Source: Chlorokybus atmophyticus (taxonomy: Eukaryota; Streptophyta; Chlorokybophyceae; Chlorokybales; Chlorokybaceae). Taken from it: DNA of 64,000 bases. The notes below the pieces were generated by a model that did not search any database, was not told where the DNA came from, and worked only from the letters and a program-made list of their open reading frames with translations. Below are positions 24,001 through 35,512 of this stretch, in pieces; the first letter of the stretch is position 1; each line of letters opens with the position of its first letter. A program made the translations under genes and the position numbers. Where the stretch lies: assembly GCA_009103225.1 (NCBI GenBank), contig RHPI01003389.1:54785-118784 (forward strand), written 5' to 3'.

Positions 24001-25539
24001 GACTTAGACATGCCTGATGTCACAGTTTTGGTACTGTAGCACATTCGTGCATACTCTTGTGAAGGACTAAACTTGGTCCAGCAACGCTTGCATTGCAATT
24101 GCAATGCATGAAACCATGCCAAGTGACATGAGGTCCATACCTGAACAAGGCAAAGCGGGCCTGTCTTACTCAGCGCAATGCCCTCACAATCAATACCAAT
24201 CCGGCGGCATGTCAGAAGCTGCTGTGTTGTTTGCCCGCAAGCAAAGCTCGTGTCTATGACGACCGTGCCTACAACACTGAGTTCAGTTCACAACCTTGTG
24301 TGTGTTTGCGGACAAATGCCACCGACTCAAACCTGAAAGACCCTTGACGTCTGGGACTGCTGTCAATGACGGCATGTCGGTAATGTCCGTGATACGCCAC
24401 TCAGCAACTTTCTTTGCTGGACCTAAACCACAGCTTAAACTCAAGCGCACGTGTTTGCCTCACATTTCATATCACGAGACATTGCACTGTGCGTTACCCG
24501 TGCTGCTGTGGCCGTTGCTGTAAGTGGAGCCATGGCGCGCAGCTAACTTGCCTAAGCCTTGCGTAAGCTCCACCACACCTGTAGGGTCCTGCGCGTCCCC
24601 GTTGCGGATGGAAAACACATCCGCATTGGCCATCAACACAGCCTTCAAGCCACCAGCGCTTTGCACATACTTCCAGGCAGCTGCATACTGAGGCCTGTTG
24701 AGATAATTCCCAAAGCTAGAGAGACCCACCCGGCCTCCACAAATATCGTGCAAAACAAACTTCATGACGTCAACCGTGTCTGCGGGTGAAGACAGCTGAG
24801 GTGATGTGTAACGCTTGTTTGGTGCCTTGCTCAAAGCTTTTGCTGGGGGAGCCACGAGGTGGGCGGGGTAAACTTGATTCTCAATTACAACTAATTTGTG
24901 CGGATAACTGGTGACAAAGCTTTGCAAGCTCATGCCGGAAGCCTTGATCGCATCTCTGTACGCCACATGCTCAGGCTCCGTCAGTGCCACGCCAATCTCT
25001 GAAGGCAGCATGCGATTGTTCTTGGACGCAGATACGATTCTCAGCACGACATCGGCAGCTTCATCCAGCATTGTTGAGGTCTTGTCAAAGGTGCTGCTGC
25101 CGTTTGGGGAGGGCGCGCGAGCCAGTGGGTGATTGTACCTGCAGTTCAGGCCAAACCCACAGGTGCCAGACCTGGCATAGTATGCGCAGTCAGGCTGTCC
25201 GGGTCGCTGAGGGTAACCCAGCGCAATGGGCTGGGGCACAGTGGTAGTGGCTTCGGTGGCAGCGGCAGAAGTGGATGCGAAAGACTGTGCCAGCGTGTGC
25301 TTGTTGTTGGCTAATACAACAAGCACTTCACCAGAATCGTCCGGAATCAGCGTGAACTTGCTAGGGTGGTTCATCAGAAATGCATGAAGGCCACCAGCAC
25401 GTTTAACCATGGCCAAGTTGATCGAGTTCTCACTTGATTGCAACAGGTCGCCCAGTGAGCGCAGAGTGACCTGGCCTCCTGACTGATGGATTGCCGTACA
25501 TATGCCATCAATAGCGGCTTCTGTGACCAGCGCAATCAT
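21036..25539 (-). CDS. LOTUS-CCCH-DEDDy exonuclease-SpoIIIAA/ycf45 ATPase fusion, copy 1
   Basis: Thirteen exons with closing phases: 25539-24498, 24422-24333, 24268-24141, 23945-23823, 23752-23657, 23529-22813, 22723-22627, 22542-22391, 22320-22176, 22099-22001, 21912-21800, 21677-21551, 21334-21036; 1075 residues. Domains in order: OST-HTH/LOTUS-like helical module (about 8-66); CCCH finger (C118-x8-C127-x5-C133-x3-H137); two more LOTUS-like modules (about 162-218, 254-312); RNase D/EXD1-like 3'-5' exonuclease with D404/E406 (GIDCEG), D469 (VVHDGRQD) and Y537-x3-D541 (EYAAAD), a complete DEDDy set; an acidic low-complexity linker with SGWED and SGWGD (about 682-697); and a full ycf45-type ATPase (about 718-1075) with Walker [19 protein letters not shown], Walker [10 protein letters not shown] and [18 protein letters not shown]. 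The domains suggest ATP-dependent RNA processing, but I know of no characterised protein with this full layout. A splice acceptor lies just upstream of the ATG, so a 5' UTR intron is likely. The intron after 22627 has a GC donor. Confidence 0.88.
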
Positions 25540-27768
25540 GCTGTCTGCAAGTCAACACCCAGGAAGGTAAGCGTGTATAGTGACAGCCGTGCAATGCCAA
25601 GCTCTACTATCAGGCGGTATAGCTGCGAAATGCTTTGGCTCACCGCCACTCAGTGTGCTGGAACAGACGTGAGTCTCACCTGGTTTGATGCAGCTGCCGT
25701 TTTGATACCGTAGCTCACTCACAACCTCCGGTTTGCATGCAGCTACGCCCTTACCATGCAAGCTAAGATCTGCTGGCATCAATCAGCACCACTTCACTTC
25801 AGTTCTCGCCTTGAGACCAGGCATGCTACACTCTCACAACTGTGAACTCGATATGCAAAAAGCTTGCTTACCTCAGACTGTACCATTCCAATGGACAGGG
25901 TCGTGTTTGCAACATCTGCACGCCTGTCCTCAACGTCCGGCACCTCCTTAACCACTGCATTCACACGCTGCCTACTGCGCATTGTCTATAAGCAACATCC
26001 TTGCGAAGAGATGTACTGACCTTCCAAGCAACAGCCAGAGCACACAAGTGTGCTTTGCGGCAGACAATGCACAGCTGACCTGCCAGCAGTGCAGCGGGCT
26101 GGAACTGACCTTGCTGGTTGGTTGCGCCTGGTGACCACAGGGAACTTAGTGACAAAGACGATGGCCCTGTCTGCAAGGCACACTACGAGCCATTCCACAA
26201 CCCACCAACCTGTCCATAGATGAACACCAGATGTAAAAGGAAGGAAGCAGCTGATGGTAAGCCCGACTGAACACAAGCAGACACAGCTGTGAGCACATGT
26301 GATGCAGAGTGTGCTGCCGTTGGGACAGGCATGGTACACAGGTTGACCAGCATATGCTGAGATTTTCTGTCCTTGCTACTTGTTGTAACTCAGGCCCCAA
26401 CCCGTGTTTTTGTATTGTCTATCAACAACACAGACTGCACGACCGCAACTTGCTGCTTATGGTTACAAGAATGCAGCACTGGCTGACATGTGGCACCCTT
26501 ATAGCTGGTGGTGATATGACAGCAGGTTATCCTGTCGTTTGCTGCTTGACATGCATTGCACTGACGACAACCTAGGTAGCAGCAGCATTTTTATGGACCA
26601 GACCAACCACATGCGAGCATAACCGCGCTGTACATGCATCGTAACTCATCATGTGCTGAGTGACGACAGTGACTGGACTTGTGCTGCCCTTTTGCCACTG
26701 GCAATGCTGTAATCGACCACTGACGACGTGCATGAGACACAGCTATCTACCCAAAACGCTGCTCAACGCTGCCGAGCAATGCAGAGTAACCCTGCACATG
26801 GGACTTGCACGCTGCTACGTTGCGCTTGGATGAACACTCGATGCCAATGCGGTTGGTACCACAGCCAGCTTGCGCAACACACCAATACAGCACGAAGCAT
26901 TGTCCAACGACTTGCAAGTGCAGCCTACCAGCAATGCATGGACTGGCGATCCACCACAGACAAGAGCGTGATTTGCATACGCATGCATGCCGGCCACAGG
27001 TTGTTTAATCCAAGCACTCACCCGGACGGTTGGCAAAAACAAGAGCGCTTTGGTGGCACATCACATCATCAACGTTGTTACCATGTGCGCAAAAGTTGAA
27101 ACGTCTGAGCGCACAACTGCCGATCAAGCCTGGGAGAGGAATAAGCATTCAGCAGCGGCCTGCAAGCCAGTGTCAGCTGCTGTTATAGCTGGCGATAAGA
27201 GATTGTGTCAAGCAGTGCTAAGCGGTTGAATGGTATCAGCTTGTTGACGAGGCATGCGAGAGATCTTTGCTAAAGCCGCTTATGAGCTGCTGATCTGACA
27301 GACTACAGCCATGCAGAGCAGCGTTGTGTACCACGCAATTGCATGCTTAGCGACATGATCAGATCGGCTGTGCAGCTGAAACAGTGTGAGCCTGACATCA
27401 ACAACAGGCCGACCACAAGCATGCGATCACACATTACACACTGACATTGCCACCAGCGCCAAGCCCAGCAGGCTGCATGCACCGAAAGAAACGGAGCCTA
27501 AATCACAGCAAAGATCCTGCAGGTTGCCCTGCCAGCAAGCACATTCCAAGAAAGAGAGGCACAAGGTACCTGACCGACAGACATCTCCACCGCCGCCCAC
27601 TTCGCGCTCTCCGCCGCCGCCGGCGCGGCCTGTGTGAGAAGTCGAATTGGTACTGAGCTATTCGTCGCATTGCAGAGAGGCGGAGGTGGGCGGCGAGGTG
27701 AGGGAGGGATCTTAAGGGGGAGGTGGGTGAGCCGGCGGGGAGGGGCGTCGGACGCTGCGGTGTTGGGG
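25540..27768. other. divergent intergenic region, no gene recognised
   Basis: 5' flanks of the fusion gene (minus) and the UPF0235-type gene (plus). It should contain the first non-coding exon of the fusion gene. Open frames are short and without family features. There is a GC-rich block just before 27769. Confidence 0.5.
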
Positions 27769-29573
27769 ATGCCTAAGCGGACGACGCACACGTATTCCAG
27801 CGAGGACGCGGCGGCAAGGGACGCCTCGGAGGCGCAGCTCCGCGTGTACTATTGCGCTGCCTGCCAGGCCCACGCCCTCATCCTCGGTAGGGTAGTCAAC
27901 ACACGACTGCCGTCGCCAAACAGTCGCGTTGCACGCAGAAAGGTCGTTGATTATGCATGGTCAGAGCATGTGCTTGTCCAACACAGCAGCTTGCTCGTTT
28001 TCAGGGACTGCGCTTTCTACTTCTCAACAGGCCACGCCATTGAACTAGCCTTCGCCTTGGCAGCAGCTGTTCCGCTGCGTTAGCCACTTGGTTGTGGTCA
28101 ACATTGCGCAGCCATGTTTTTGCGTGCTTGCGCTTCTTCTCTTTTCCGTTGCAAGTCAGCATGCGTCACAGTTGGTTGAAAAAGAAGTTTAGATCTAAGC
28201 TCACAGTGCTGGAGAGCAGCATAACCATGACCAACCCCCACCAAGTGCTGACTTCACACTTACTGCAGACGCGACGCTGCAGGAACTGCCAGTGCGACGT
28301 GCGGACGGCTCCAGCGTGATCGATCGCGCCCAGCGTCTCGTTAAAATCTCCACAATTCCTGGCCCGACACGCCTGATCCGCCGGTAATTCTTTGTTTTAC
28401 AACAAACAATCTTAAGCCAACTATCTTGAATGGATGCAACACGCACCCAGACATAGTCAGTTGCAAAGGCAGGTTGACCCCGAAACGTCACTCGTATAAC
28501 TGTCGTTGTGCATGCAGACTGTACTTAAACAATGTTCCACTGCTTCCAACTTGAGGCTGTTTCTCAAACGAATGGCATTGTATCGTAACAAGCATGTGTG
28601 TACACAGTGCGGACGGGAAAGTAGAGAGGCAATGGCGAGAGGCGTGCCCGTCATGTGGCCTGCCACTTTTCTACCGGGCAGAGGATGGCCCTGCTGAGGA
28701 AGTACGCCTCGTTTATGTCATTAAGGGCGCGTTGAGTGGCCAGTCTGCCACGGACTCCAAGGCTGCCTCGGTACATACATTAGCAATGCAAACATTCATG
28801 TTCGTACACAAGCTTGTATGTGCTCGTTTGCACATACATCATTGTATGCGAGTCCGACCATGCAAGCGTATGGCACACTGTGTTGTCATTATGTGCAGGC
28901 ACTCCTTCTAGATACTACATAACAGGTACTTGCTGTGCTTGCAGGATGCCCCTGTGCCGCCATGCATCCAGCAGGTGGGAGACAAAGTGCAGGTTGCCGT
29001 GGAGGTGGAAGAGCGCGCACCTTTGAACCAGATCACAAGTGAGGTTAAGGTTTATGAGGCTTGCATCACATATAGCGGCTGCACTTGCCGTTGCTTAACG
29101 GTCTTGCCAACAGGGGTCAATGCGGATGACGTGCGAGTAGCCATGTGCGCAAGCGCACGGGGAACAGACATTAACAACGAGCTGCTAGAATTCATGGCAA
29201 AGGTTTGTTGCTGTGCATCGGAATCAACAAACTCATGCATGCAGAGATGGTGCCTGCGTCATTGACTGTTGGCTTATGAATGCATTTGTTCAGGTGCTGG
29301 GTCTGGCAGTCACTCAAGTGACGCTAGAGAGAGGTTGGAACTCCAAGTCCAAACTTCTTCTGGTATGCTACAAATGTACAGTGTAATTGAGCGAGCTCAT
29401 GCACATCTCTTGGTGGTTGATCATTCGTGCAAGCCACTGACAGTCATGCATTCATACTTCAGCCAACGCACATTGGCTGGCAGTATTGACGTTTCACTCC
29501 TGTGCAGGTTGAGTCTCTTACCACAGAGAAAGTGTACCATAAACTTCGACAGGCAGCACCTCCTGTCACATAG
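27769..29573 (+). CDS. STEEP1-like / DUF167 (UPF0235, At5g63440-type) protein
   Basis: Exons 27769-27886, 28269-28383, 28608-28770, 28945-29038, 29114-29202, 29294-29362 and 29508-29573; phases close, 237 residues. The start [15 protein letters not shown] is the conserved N-terminus of plant At5g63440-type proteins. The N-terminal part resembles STEEP1 (CXorf56): [13 protein letters not shown], then [16 protein letters not shown], then [15 protein letters not shown] with a Cys pair. From about residue 165 the chain is a DUF167 domain ([42 protein letters not shown]). STEEP1 in animals promotes ER exit of STING; the plant/algal role is unknown and no STING is implied here. Length fits the plant family (about 230). 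The lineage-wide fusion is from memory of the Arabidopsis protein. Confidence 0.9.
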
Positions 29574-30639
29574 TCTGGAAAAAAGTGTGCTTACGTGTGC
29601 AGAGGAACAGAGATTCGGCGGTGATTTGTTTGGTGCAACACACGCTGGCTTGTCGGAGAGTTGAGTACTCTTGTCAAGCAACATGATGGTCATTGCACAG
29701 CGTGACCTAAGCAGAGATGTGCGTGTACGTAAGCGACGTCGTAATGTCGGAGAGTTGAGTACTCTTGTCAAGCAACATGATGGTCATTGCACAGCATGGC
29801 CTAAGAAGAGTTGTATAACATATATGCAATGTTATGCATGTGACCCCATTGCATTGTGAACATGACATGCACACACACACGCACACTTGCACACGCTAGC
29901 AAACAACTTCTTACACCACCGGGCTACCTATATGTGTATGTACATAAGTGACGTCGTGTAAGTGGACACAAATGGTGTTGTCAAGCGACATGATGGTCAT
30001 CGTACAGCGTGAGCTAAACAGAGTTGTGTGCATACATAAGTGATGTTGTTAAGTGTACTAAATGTTGTATGCCAGCATATACAAAATGTTCATTAGAGAT
30101 GGTATGCTATTGCGTGTGCAAGTACACTTTCTGCATCCTTCAAGTGACATCCCTACAGCTTCATGGTTGATATGCAATTCAAGTGCAAGCTTGTATGCGT
30201 CATTGTACAGTGCATTATGAAATTGGGATTGAGCTGCACAAGAAATGCCAACAAACACTGTGCAGTGCACACAGTTAATCAGTGCACATACTTTTTAGTC
30301 TGCTATTGGCCCACATAAACACTACACTCATGACCAAATCGTAATGCTGCCCTGCCACTGTGAAACTTTCATTCACGGCTAGGGTGCTGCCCATATCAAG
30401 TTGTTTGCGCATGAGTCTGCTGCATGCAATGCAGCCCAAAAACCAATGGACTTTAGAACCGCAAATGCTGTAGCTAGTATTATTCACTTCAAGGTCTAAA
30501 GTAGTGTACACCAGCACCCTACCCACTGCACAGTACAAGCTTCGCAAGCACTTTGCTGACACTAGTCCTGTGCAAGACAGACACCACCAATGAGAGCTGA
30601 AGGGTCATATCGTTTCTGCTGGATGCTGCAAGTGGTTGT
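29574..30639. other. convergent intergenic region with tandem repeat
   Basis: 3' flanks of the UPF0235-type gene and RAMP4. The left half is occupied by degenerate tandem repeats (29651-30060). The rest shows no gene. Confidence 0.6.
29651..30060 (+). repeat. 94-bp tandem repeat, degenerate
   Basis: A block starting TGTCGGAGAGTTGAGTACTC at 29651 recurs almost unchanged at 29745 for about 50 bases, a period of 94. Partly matching units (GTCAAGCGACATGATGGTCATCG, with GTACATAAGTGACGTCGT before it) follow at about 29940-30060. Confidence 0.8.
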
Positions 30640-31492
30640 CTAAACACCAGCCATCATGCCGCCAGATGATGCTGTTCGGATAATTTGAAATATCGCTGCA
30701 CATGTAGAACGTGGTTAGCAGAAAGCTTTGACAGGCACATGATATTGGTAATAAAGCGTAGATGAGTGAGATGTCTGCACTGAGCACTTACATGAGCCGA
30801 CCACGACAAAGAGGAAGAACCCCAGCAATACTGGGCCGACTGTGAAGTTACTTTGTTTCTTCTGCAAGCACAAAGCAAGATTTGTTTAGTACAAAACCAT
30901 TTCTGCCAAAATTGTGCTGCATGTTAGTTGAAAAATTCCAAGCAGTTTGCTGAATGCTATAGACAACCTCACACGCTAAAGGGCAACTCACCGTTGTGAC
31001 GACCTTGCCGCGCTTGTGGATGTTCTTGTTGTACTTCTGGCTCTTGGCCTTGGCGATGCGCTCGGATGTCGTCTGCAACAAAAAAACGAGCAAACGACGT
31101 TCAGAATAAGCAAGAGAGCCCCCTAGAGGACAAGCAGTAGACAGCACAGTCAACTGTAACAAAGTCGTGCGACAGCACACAAACACTGCAATGCAAGCTA
31201 GGAAAAACGTGCAAGCGCTAGGCCAGAAGGCACCCTGCACTGCAGCGAGTAGACTGAGGCATAACCCAATCACCACGACAACTCCAGCAGATCGCTTCCA
31301 GCAATAAATAACCGCACCAACACGGCGACACTCCTCTAACATGACCAAGCTGCAAAGGGCAGCACGCAAGCAGGCAACCGAGGCACAAAGCGAGCGAACA
31401 ATTAGCAAGCCAGCTGTCAGCCAGTGAACACGGGCCGGGTTGACACCCTGCCAAGGACAAACGGTGGCAGCAGTGGAGCAGGCGCTCACCAT
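30640..31492 (-). CDS. RAMP4/SERP family ER translocon-associated protein
   Basis: Four exons: 31492-31490 (the ATG alone), 31072-30992, 30861-30792, 30695-30640; 69 residues, the usual length for SERP1/RAMP4 (about 66). The sequence TTSERIAKAKSQKYNKNIHKRGKVV is the conserved basic cytosolic part (animal QRIRMANEKHSKNITQRG). A single hydrophobic tail-anchor follows (VGPVLLGFFLFVVVGSSIF), then IIRTASSGGMMAGV. RAMP4 is a tail-anchored ER protein bound to ribosome-Sec61 complexes, involved in glycosylation and ER stress. The start codon lies directly at the first donor (ATG|GTGAGC); this is the only ATG that fits the family start. It is divergent from PEX16. Confidence 0.93.
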
Positions 31493-32465
31493 AGTAATGG
31501 GCTGGTTGCTTGCGTGGCGTGTGAAGGGAGGGGACGTTGACACCGATGCGCTGGGCACCGACAATGACAATATCGCCGCCTCGCAAAGTTACTCGTGTAC
31601 ACAATATGTGCGACGCTGCCTGCTCTTCATATACTTGGTTACCTTAACTGTCGCCGCCCGCGGCTGTGGTTAGTGAATCAGTCCACTCTCCGCGCAAGTG
31701 AATCAGCGACTAGGCAGGTGAACTACCGAGAGCAACGGTAGTTCAGAGCAACGCGTCCCCAAGTTAGCTGTTAGTTCACCCCACTCCCGACACGGGCTTG
31801 CCAATCGGTTAATCTCTCATTTCGTCACTTGCGCCGCGTGCGTGGCCTCGTCAGCACGGTTAAAGGCGCCACTTCCCCCCGGTTGATCTCCCTCGGAAGA
31901 TTGACCAAGCGGCTACTTGACCATAAAGATCATCCTTTCAACTGGTCTATTTCGTGTATTCGCCGTTAGTTGGAGACTTTCGCGGCTAATGTTCAGCCGC
32001 CTTGACGTGGTTCAAAATAGTCGAGAATCTGTTGCGCGTCGCAACTTATGCCGACGCATGGCAAAAGCGGACGCATGTCTGCGGCTAGTGCGGCCTCGCA
32101 CAATCTGTGCGGGGAGCATGTGCGACTGATCGCTTGTGCTACAAGCACAAGCTGTGCGCCAGGCACAAGGTTTTCCGTGCCTATCTGCTAGCGTAGCTTT
32201 TCCACGGTGTCATGCACGTAGTTATCCCGCGCTTTGCCGTCACCGCCGCCGCTGCCGTCATCTCCACGGCGTGGAGGGACGCCTGCTGGCTGTGCGTGCT
32301 CTTGGATCACTTGTGTTGAATTTGCTGCTGGCGCGGTGTTATGGGGAGAGGAGAGACGAAAAGAGGGTTGCAGCTAGCAGTCTGGGGCATGGTCGGCTGC
32401 TTGCTGCGACCGTGGTGATGGGACAAATTGGGTATTGTAAGTAGCCGCGCTTCGAGGTGTGTGCA
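31493..32465. promoter_or_regulatory. divergent intergenic region RAMP4/PEX16
   Basis: 973 bases between two divergent start codons, so it should hold both promoters. An inverted repeat TGAACTACCG / CGGTAGTTCA lies at 31719-31745. The 15-mer GTTGCGCGTCGCAAC near 32028 also occurs in the other divergent region near 7592. No TATA box is evident. Confidence 0.45.
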
Positions 32466-35400
32466 ATGGAGGCCTACAAGCAATGGATAAGGCGAAATTA
32501 CGCTTGGGTGTCGCAGCTGGAGTCCGCTTTACAGGTCAGTTGAGGCACCGTGTGGCAACGAACCAGCAGCTCATGGTGTTGAGATGTTGTGCAACCTCAT
32601 GCCTTGTAGCACATTGTGGAGTTGTTAAGTGCTATGTATGTGCACGGTTGTCCCATATTAGGCGTGTTCCTGCCAGCCGCTACCATCAAATTACACCATG
32701 CCTGCATTATGCGGTCCCCTTTTGTGTTTTGTATGATAGCAATTCAGCTGTGGCACACGTTTTTCCCTGAGCTAGAGGTGAAGCGACTTACCTACTGACA
32801 TGCGTCTATGAAGCCAATGTTGCGTTTGCAATGGCCTCGCATGCAGCTGGACGAGCTTCTCGTTTCCAGCGACCTGCAGTGCATGTGCACTTATCCAACC
32901 TAGGCTGCTGGGTTTCACAAGCAAGCTTCATGCACAAGGCTTGCACATCAACGGTCAGCATGCATTGATTTGCTGACCGTTCCATATACAAAAACCATGA
33001 AACTTGAATTCATTATTATGATTCAAGGCTTGATGTCACAATGGGCTTTGGGCTCATGCGATTGGCTGTGCAATATCTGCGCAGCTCATCACGGTTGGTT
33101 GCACCTTCTTCCAGCCTTGATTTACAGCGAGCGGCTGTATGTTTGTTCATGCACTCCAATGCGCGAACGCAACTCATCTCTGGCATCGTTCCGCATCTTA
33201 TATGTTTGGTAGTGCGTTAACAGTATCAAGTTTCTCTCCCTGTTTTCCTGACGCAGGGTGTGACTTGGCTTCTGCCTGACCGATTTGCTGGTTCTGAAGT
33301 TACATTGGAGCTAGGTACAATCGCTGTATAGCAATGCCCTGCATGGCATAATGAATATGGTCTGTTACCCTCCTTGTGTGCTAGATGGCCTGTAGTAAGT
33401 AAATACACGTAACACTGCTGTTATTGGCAGTTTCAACTCTTGTGGGTATGTTTGGCGTTGTCAATGACACCATCATGAACGAATCTGCTTCGCAGCAAGA
33501 GTCCGAGCGTCGGCCGAGGTATTTTTTGGAGTGCTAGTTCACTGCATTGTGTACAATGTTGTCACACATGTTGGCACCTGTCCTGGCAGAAGGTCTGGAT
33601 TATCGCCGTGCTCCTGCAGACAGCTCTGTGTGCATAGGGCAGCTGGTTGTCATAAAGTCTAACTTACTTCTGTGCAGAGGGCTTCCATGGCCATTGCTGG
33701 TTGGTCTCACGCAGCAGACAGAGGTTCTAGGAGAAATGGCAGCAGAACACCTGTATGGCCCCAAGAACAAGTGGGGTGTCATTTCTTCTATAGAGGCAAT
33801 CAAGTATGTTTCCTCTAGATTTTGACATGTCGGCAAACACCTTGGCTTGGTTGTTCTGCAGCCTAGCTGTTACAATCTTGTGATCTATGTCACATGAATA
33901 CAGGACTGTACTGCGGTTGATTATTCTATACAACAACCGCGGCCGCGTGCTCATCGAAGGTGGTACGACGGTTAATAAGGCTACAAGCGGTGCACCGCAA
34001 AGCATGCCGTCTCCATCACGAACGCCGCGCGTTTCCGGCAACGACATATCGGACCCAACAGCAGCTGCACTGAGGGCTCTTGCTGAGTTTCGAGCTAAGA
34101 AAGCTGCCGCGGCCAAACAACACATCGCTTCCAGGACAGTCGTTGCGAGCAGTAGCGCCAAAGCAGCCGACTGGGATGGATTCTGGTATGCTGGGCCTGC
34201 CAGTCATCTAGATGTTGTTCCTGAGAAAGACACTGGTAAGTCCACAAACCAGCTCTGTACTTCATTTGCGTACTTGAGTGCTTGCCTTTGTCAATTGAAG
34301 GCAGCTGTCAAGATGTACAGCATCAGACCTTGAAAGACTGAGCAGGCCATTGTGTGTCGATTTGCCAGTTGCACAGCAATCGAGGATGCATGGTGTGCTG
34401 ACTGTACACTGCATGTTACTGATATACTCATTGCTCTTGTAGTTCTACAGACAGCTGAAGACCGACCCAATCCTCTGCAAAGCTGGTGGGCGCATGCCAC
34501 TTTATCGCGGCAAGAGAGGGCGCCGCAGTGTTCAAATCCTTCCCACCACCATAGGCACAGTCAAAGGCACGGCGGCGTCTCACATTCTGCATTGGCCCGT
34601 CCATTTAACCCTACTCAGGGGCAGTCACTGCACAGTAGTGCCCATACAATGGCTCAAGACAGAGCAGTTTCAGCCGCGCACCGTTTGGATCGCGTGGACA
34701 CTCGGCCACGAGGTATGTGCGTTAAAGCCCCAGTCGTGCTCATATGCCGTATGCAATGTTACATGCAGTGCTTATGGCAAAATTGTGTTTTACAGAAAAG
34801 AAGGAACAGCAGGATGAAGCTTCCACATCGGAAGCAGCTGATGTTGACTTGGAGGCTGGCAGAGCAATAGCAACTCAAGTCGCTAGCAGTCGGCACATAT
34901 TGTCAGCTGCACGCACGGCGCGGCGCCTGGTACTAGCGGGGGAGGTAAGCAGCATTTCCTGTGTTCATTCACATGAATGCCACTTTGGGCAGCACATACC
35001 ATCCACTTGTGTGAAGAGCAACAGTAAGCCAGTTGCCTTGTTGCACACAGGTGCTGCACATAGTACGACCCCTGGTGTATGCGTTGGCGATTCGCAGATA
35101 CGGCTTACGCTCGTGGAAGCCCTGGCTACTATCCATGGCATTCAACGCAGCGAGCGATGCAGCATTGGCTCGGGCGGATATCCTGACTGCATGTCAGGCT
35201 GTTGCCACCAATCAATCTCGCGACGGCACGAACCTCGCCCTCGATACCAGTCAGGATGTTTATGTTGAGGGGAACGGCCCCGGAGCGATGGGTGCCTTTG
35301 TTGAGCAAGAGCGCGAGGAGTTGGCGCGGAGGCGTGCAATGTGGATATTCTACCTTCTCAGAAGCCCTTGCTTTGATGTGTGTACCAAACCGTCAGCCGA

Positions 35401-35512
35401 GGCTCTTTTGCGCACCATTGGTTCAATACCGTTGCTCGGCACGCTCGCAGGCAAAGGCTACGAGCTGCTTCTCGGCATCCAAGGCTACTACTTTTACACA
35501 GCGGCCTCGTAA
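32466..35512 (+). CDS. PEX16: peroxisome biogenesis protein PEX16
   Basis: Exons 32466-32534, 33257-33314, 33431-33518, 33678-33803, 33904-34235, 34443-34712, 34795-34943 and 35051-35512; phases close, 517 residues. The start MEAYKQWIRRNYAWVSQLES and next exon GVTWLLPDRFAGSEV match plant PEX16 (MEAYKSWV..., GLTWLLPE.F..SE). KWGVISSIEAIK and TVLRLIILYNNRGRVL are also family blocks. The last exon holds the conserved C-terminal half (HIVRPLVYALAIRRYGLRSWKPW, then RRAMWIFYLLRSPCFD and GIQGYYFY). PEX16 is a membrane receptor for PEX3 and peroxisomal membrane protein import. The protein is longer than plant (about 370) or human (336) PEX16; the extra length is Ala- and His/Ser-rich low-complexity sequence in exons 5-7. 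It is convergent with Der. Confidence 0.92.
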
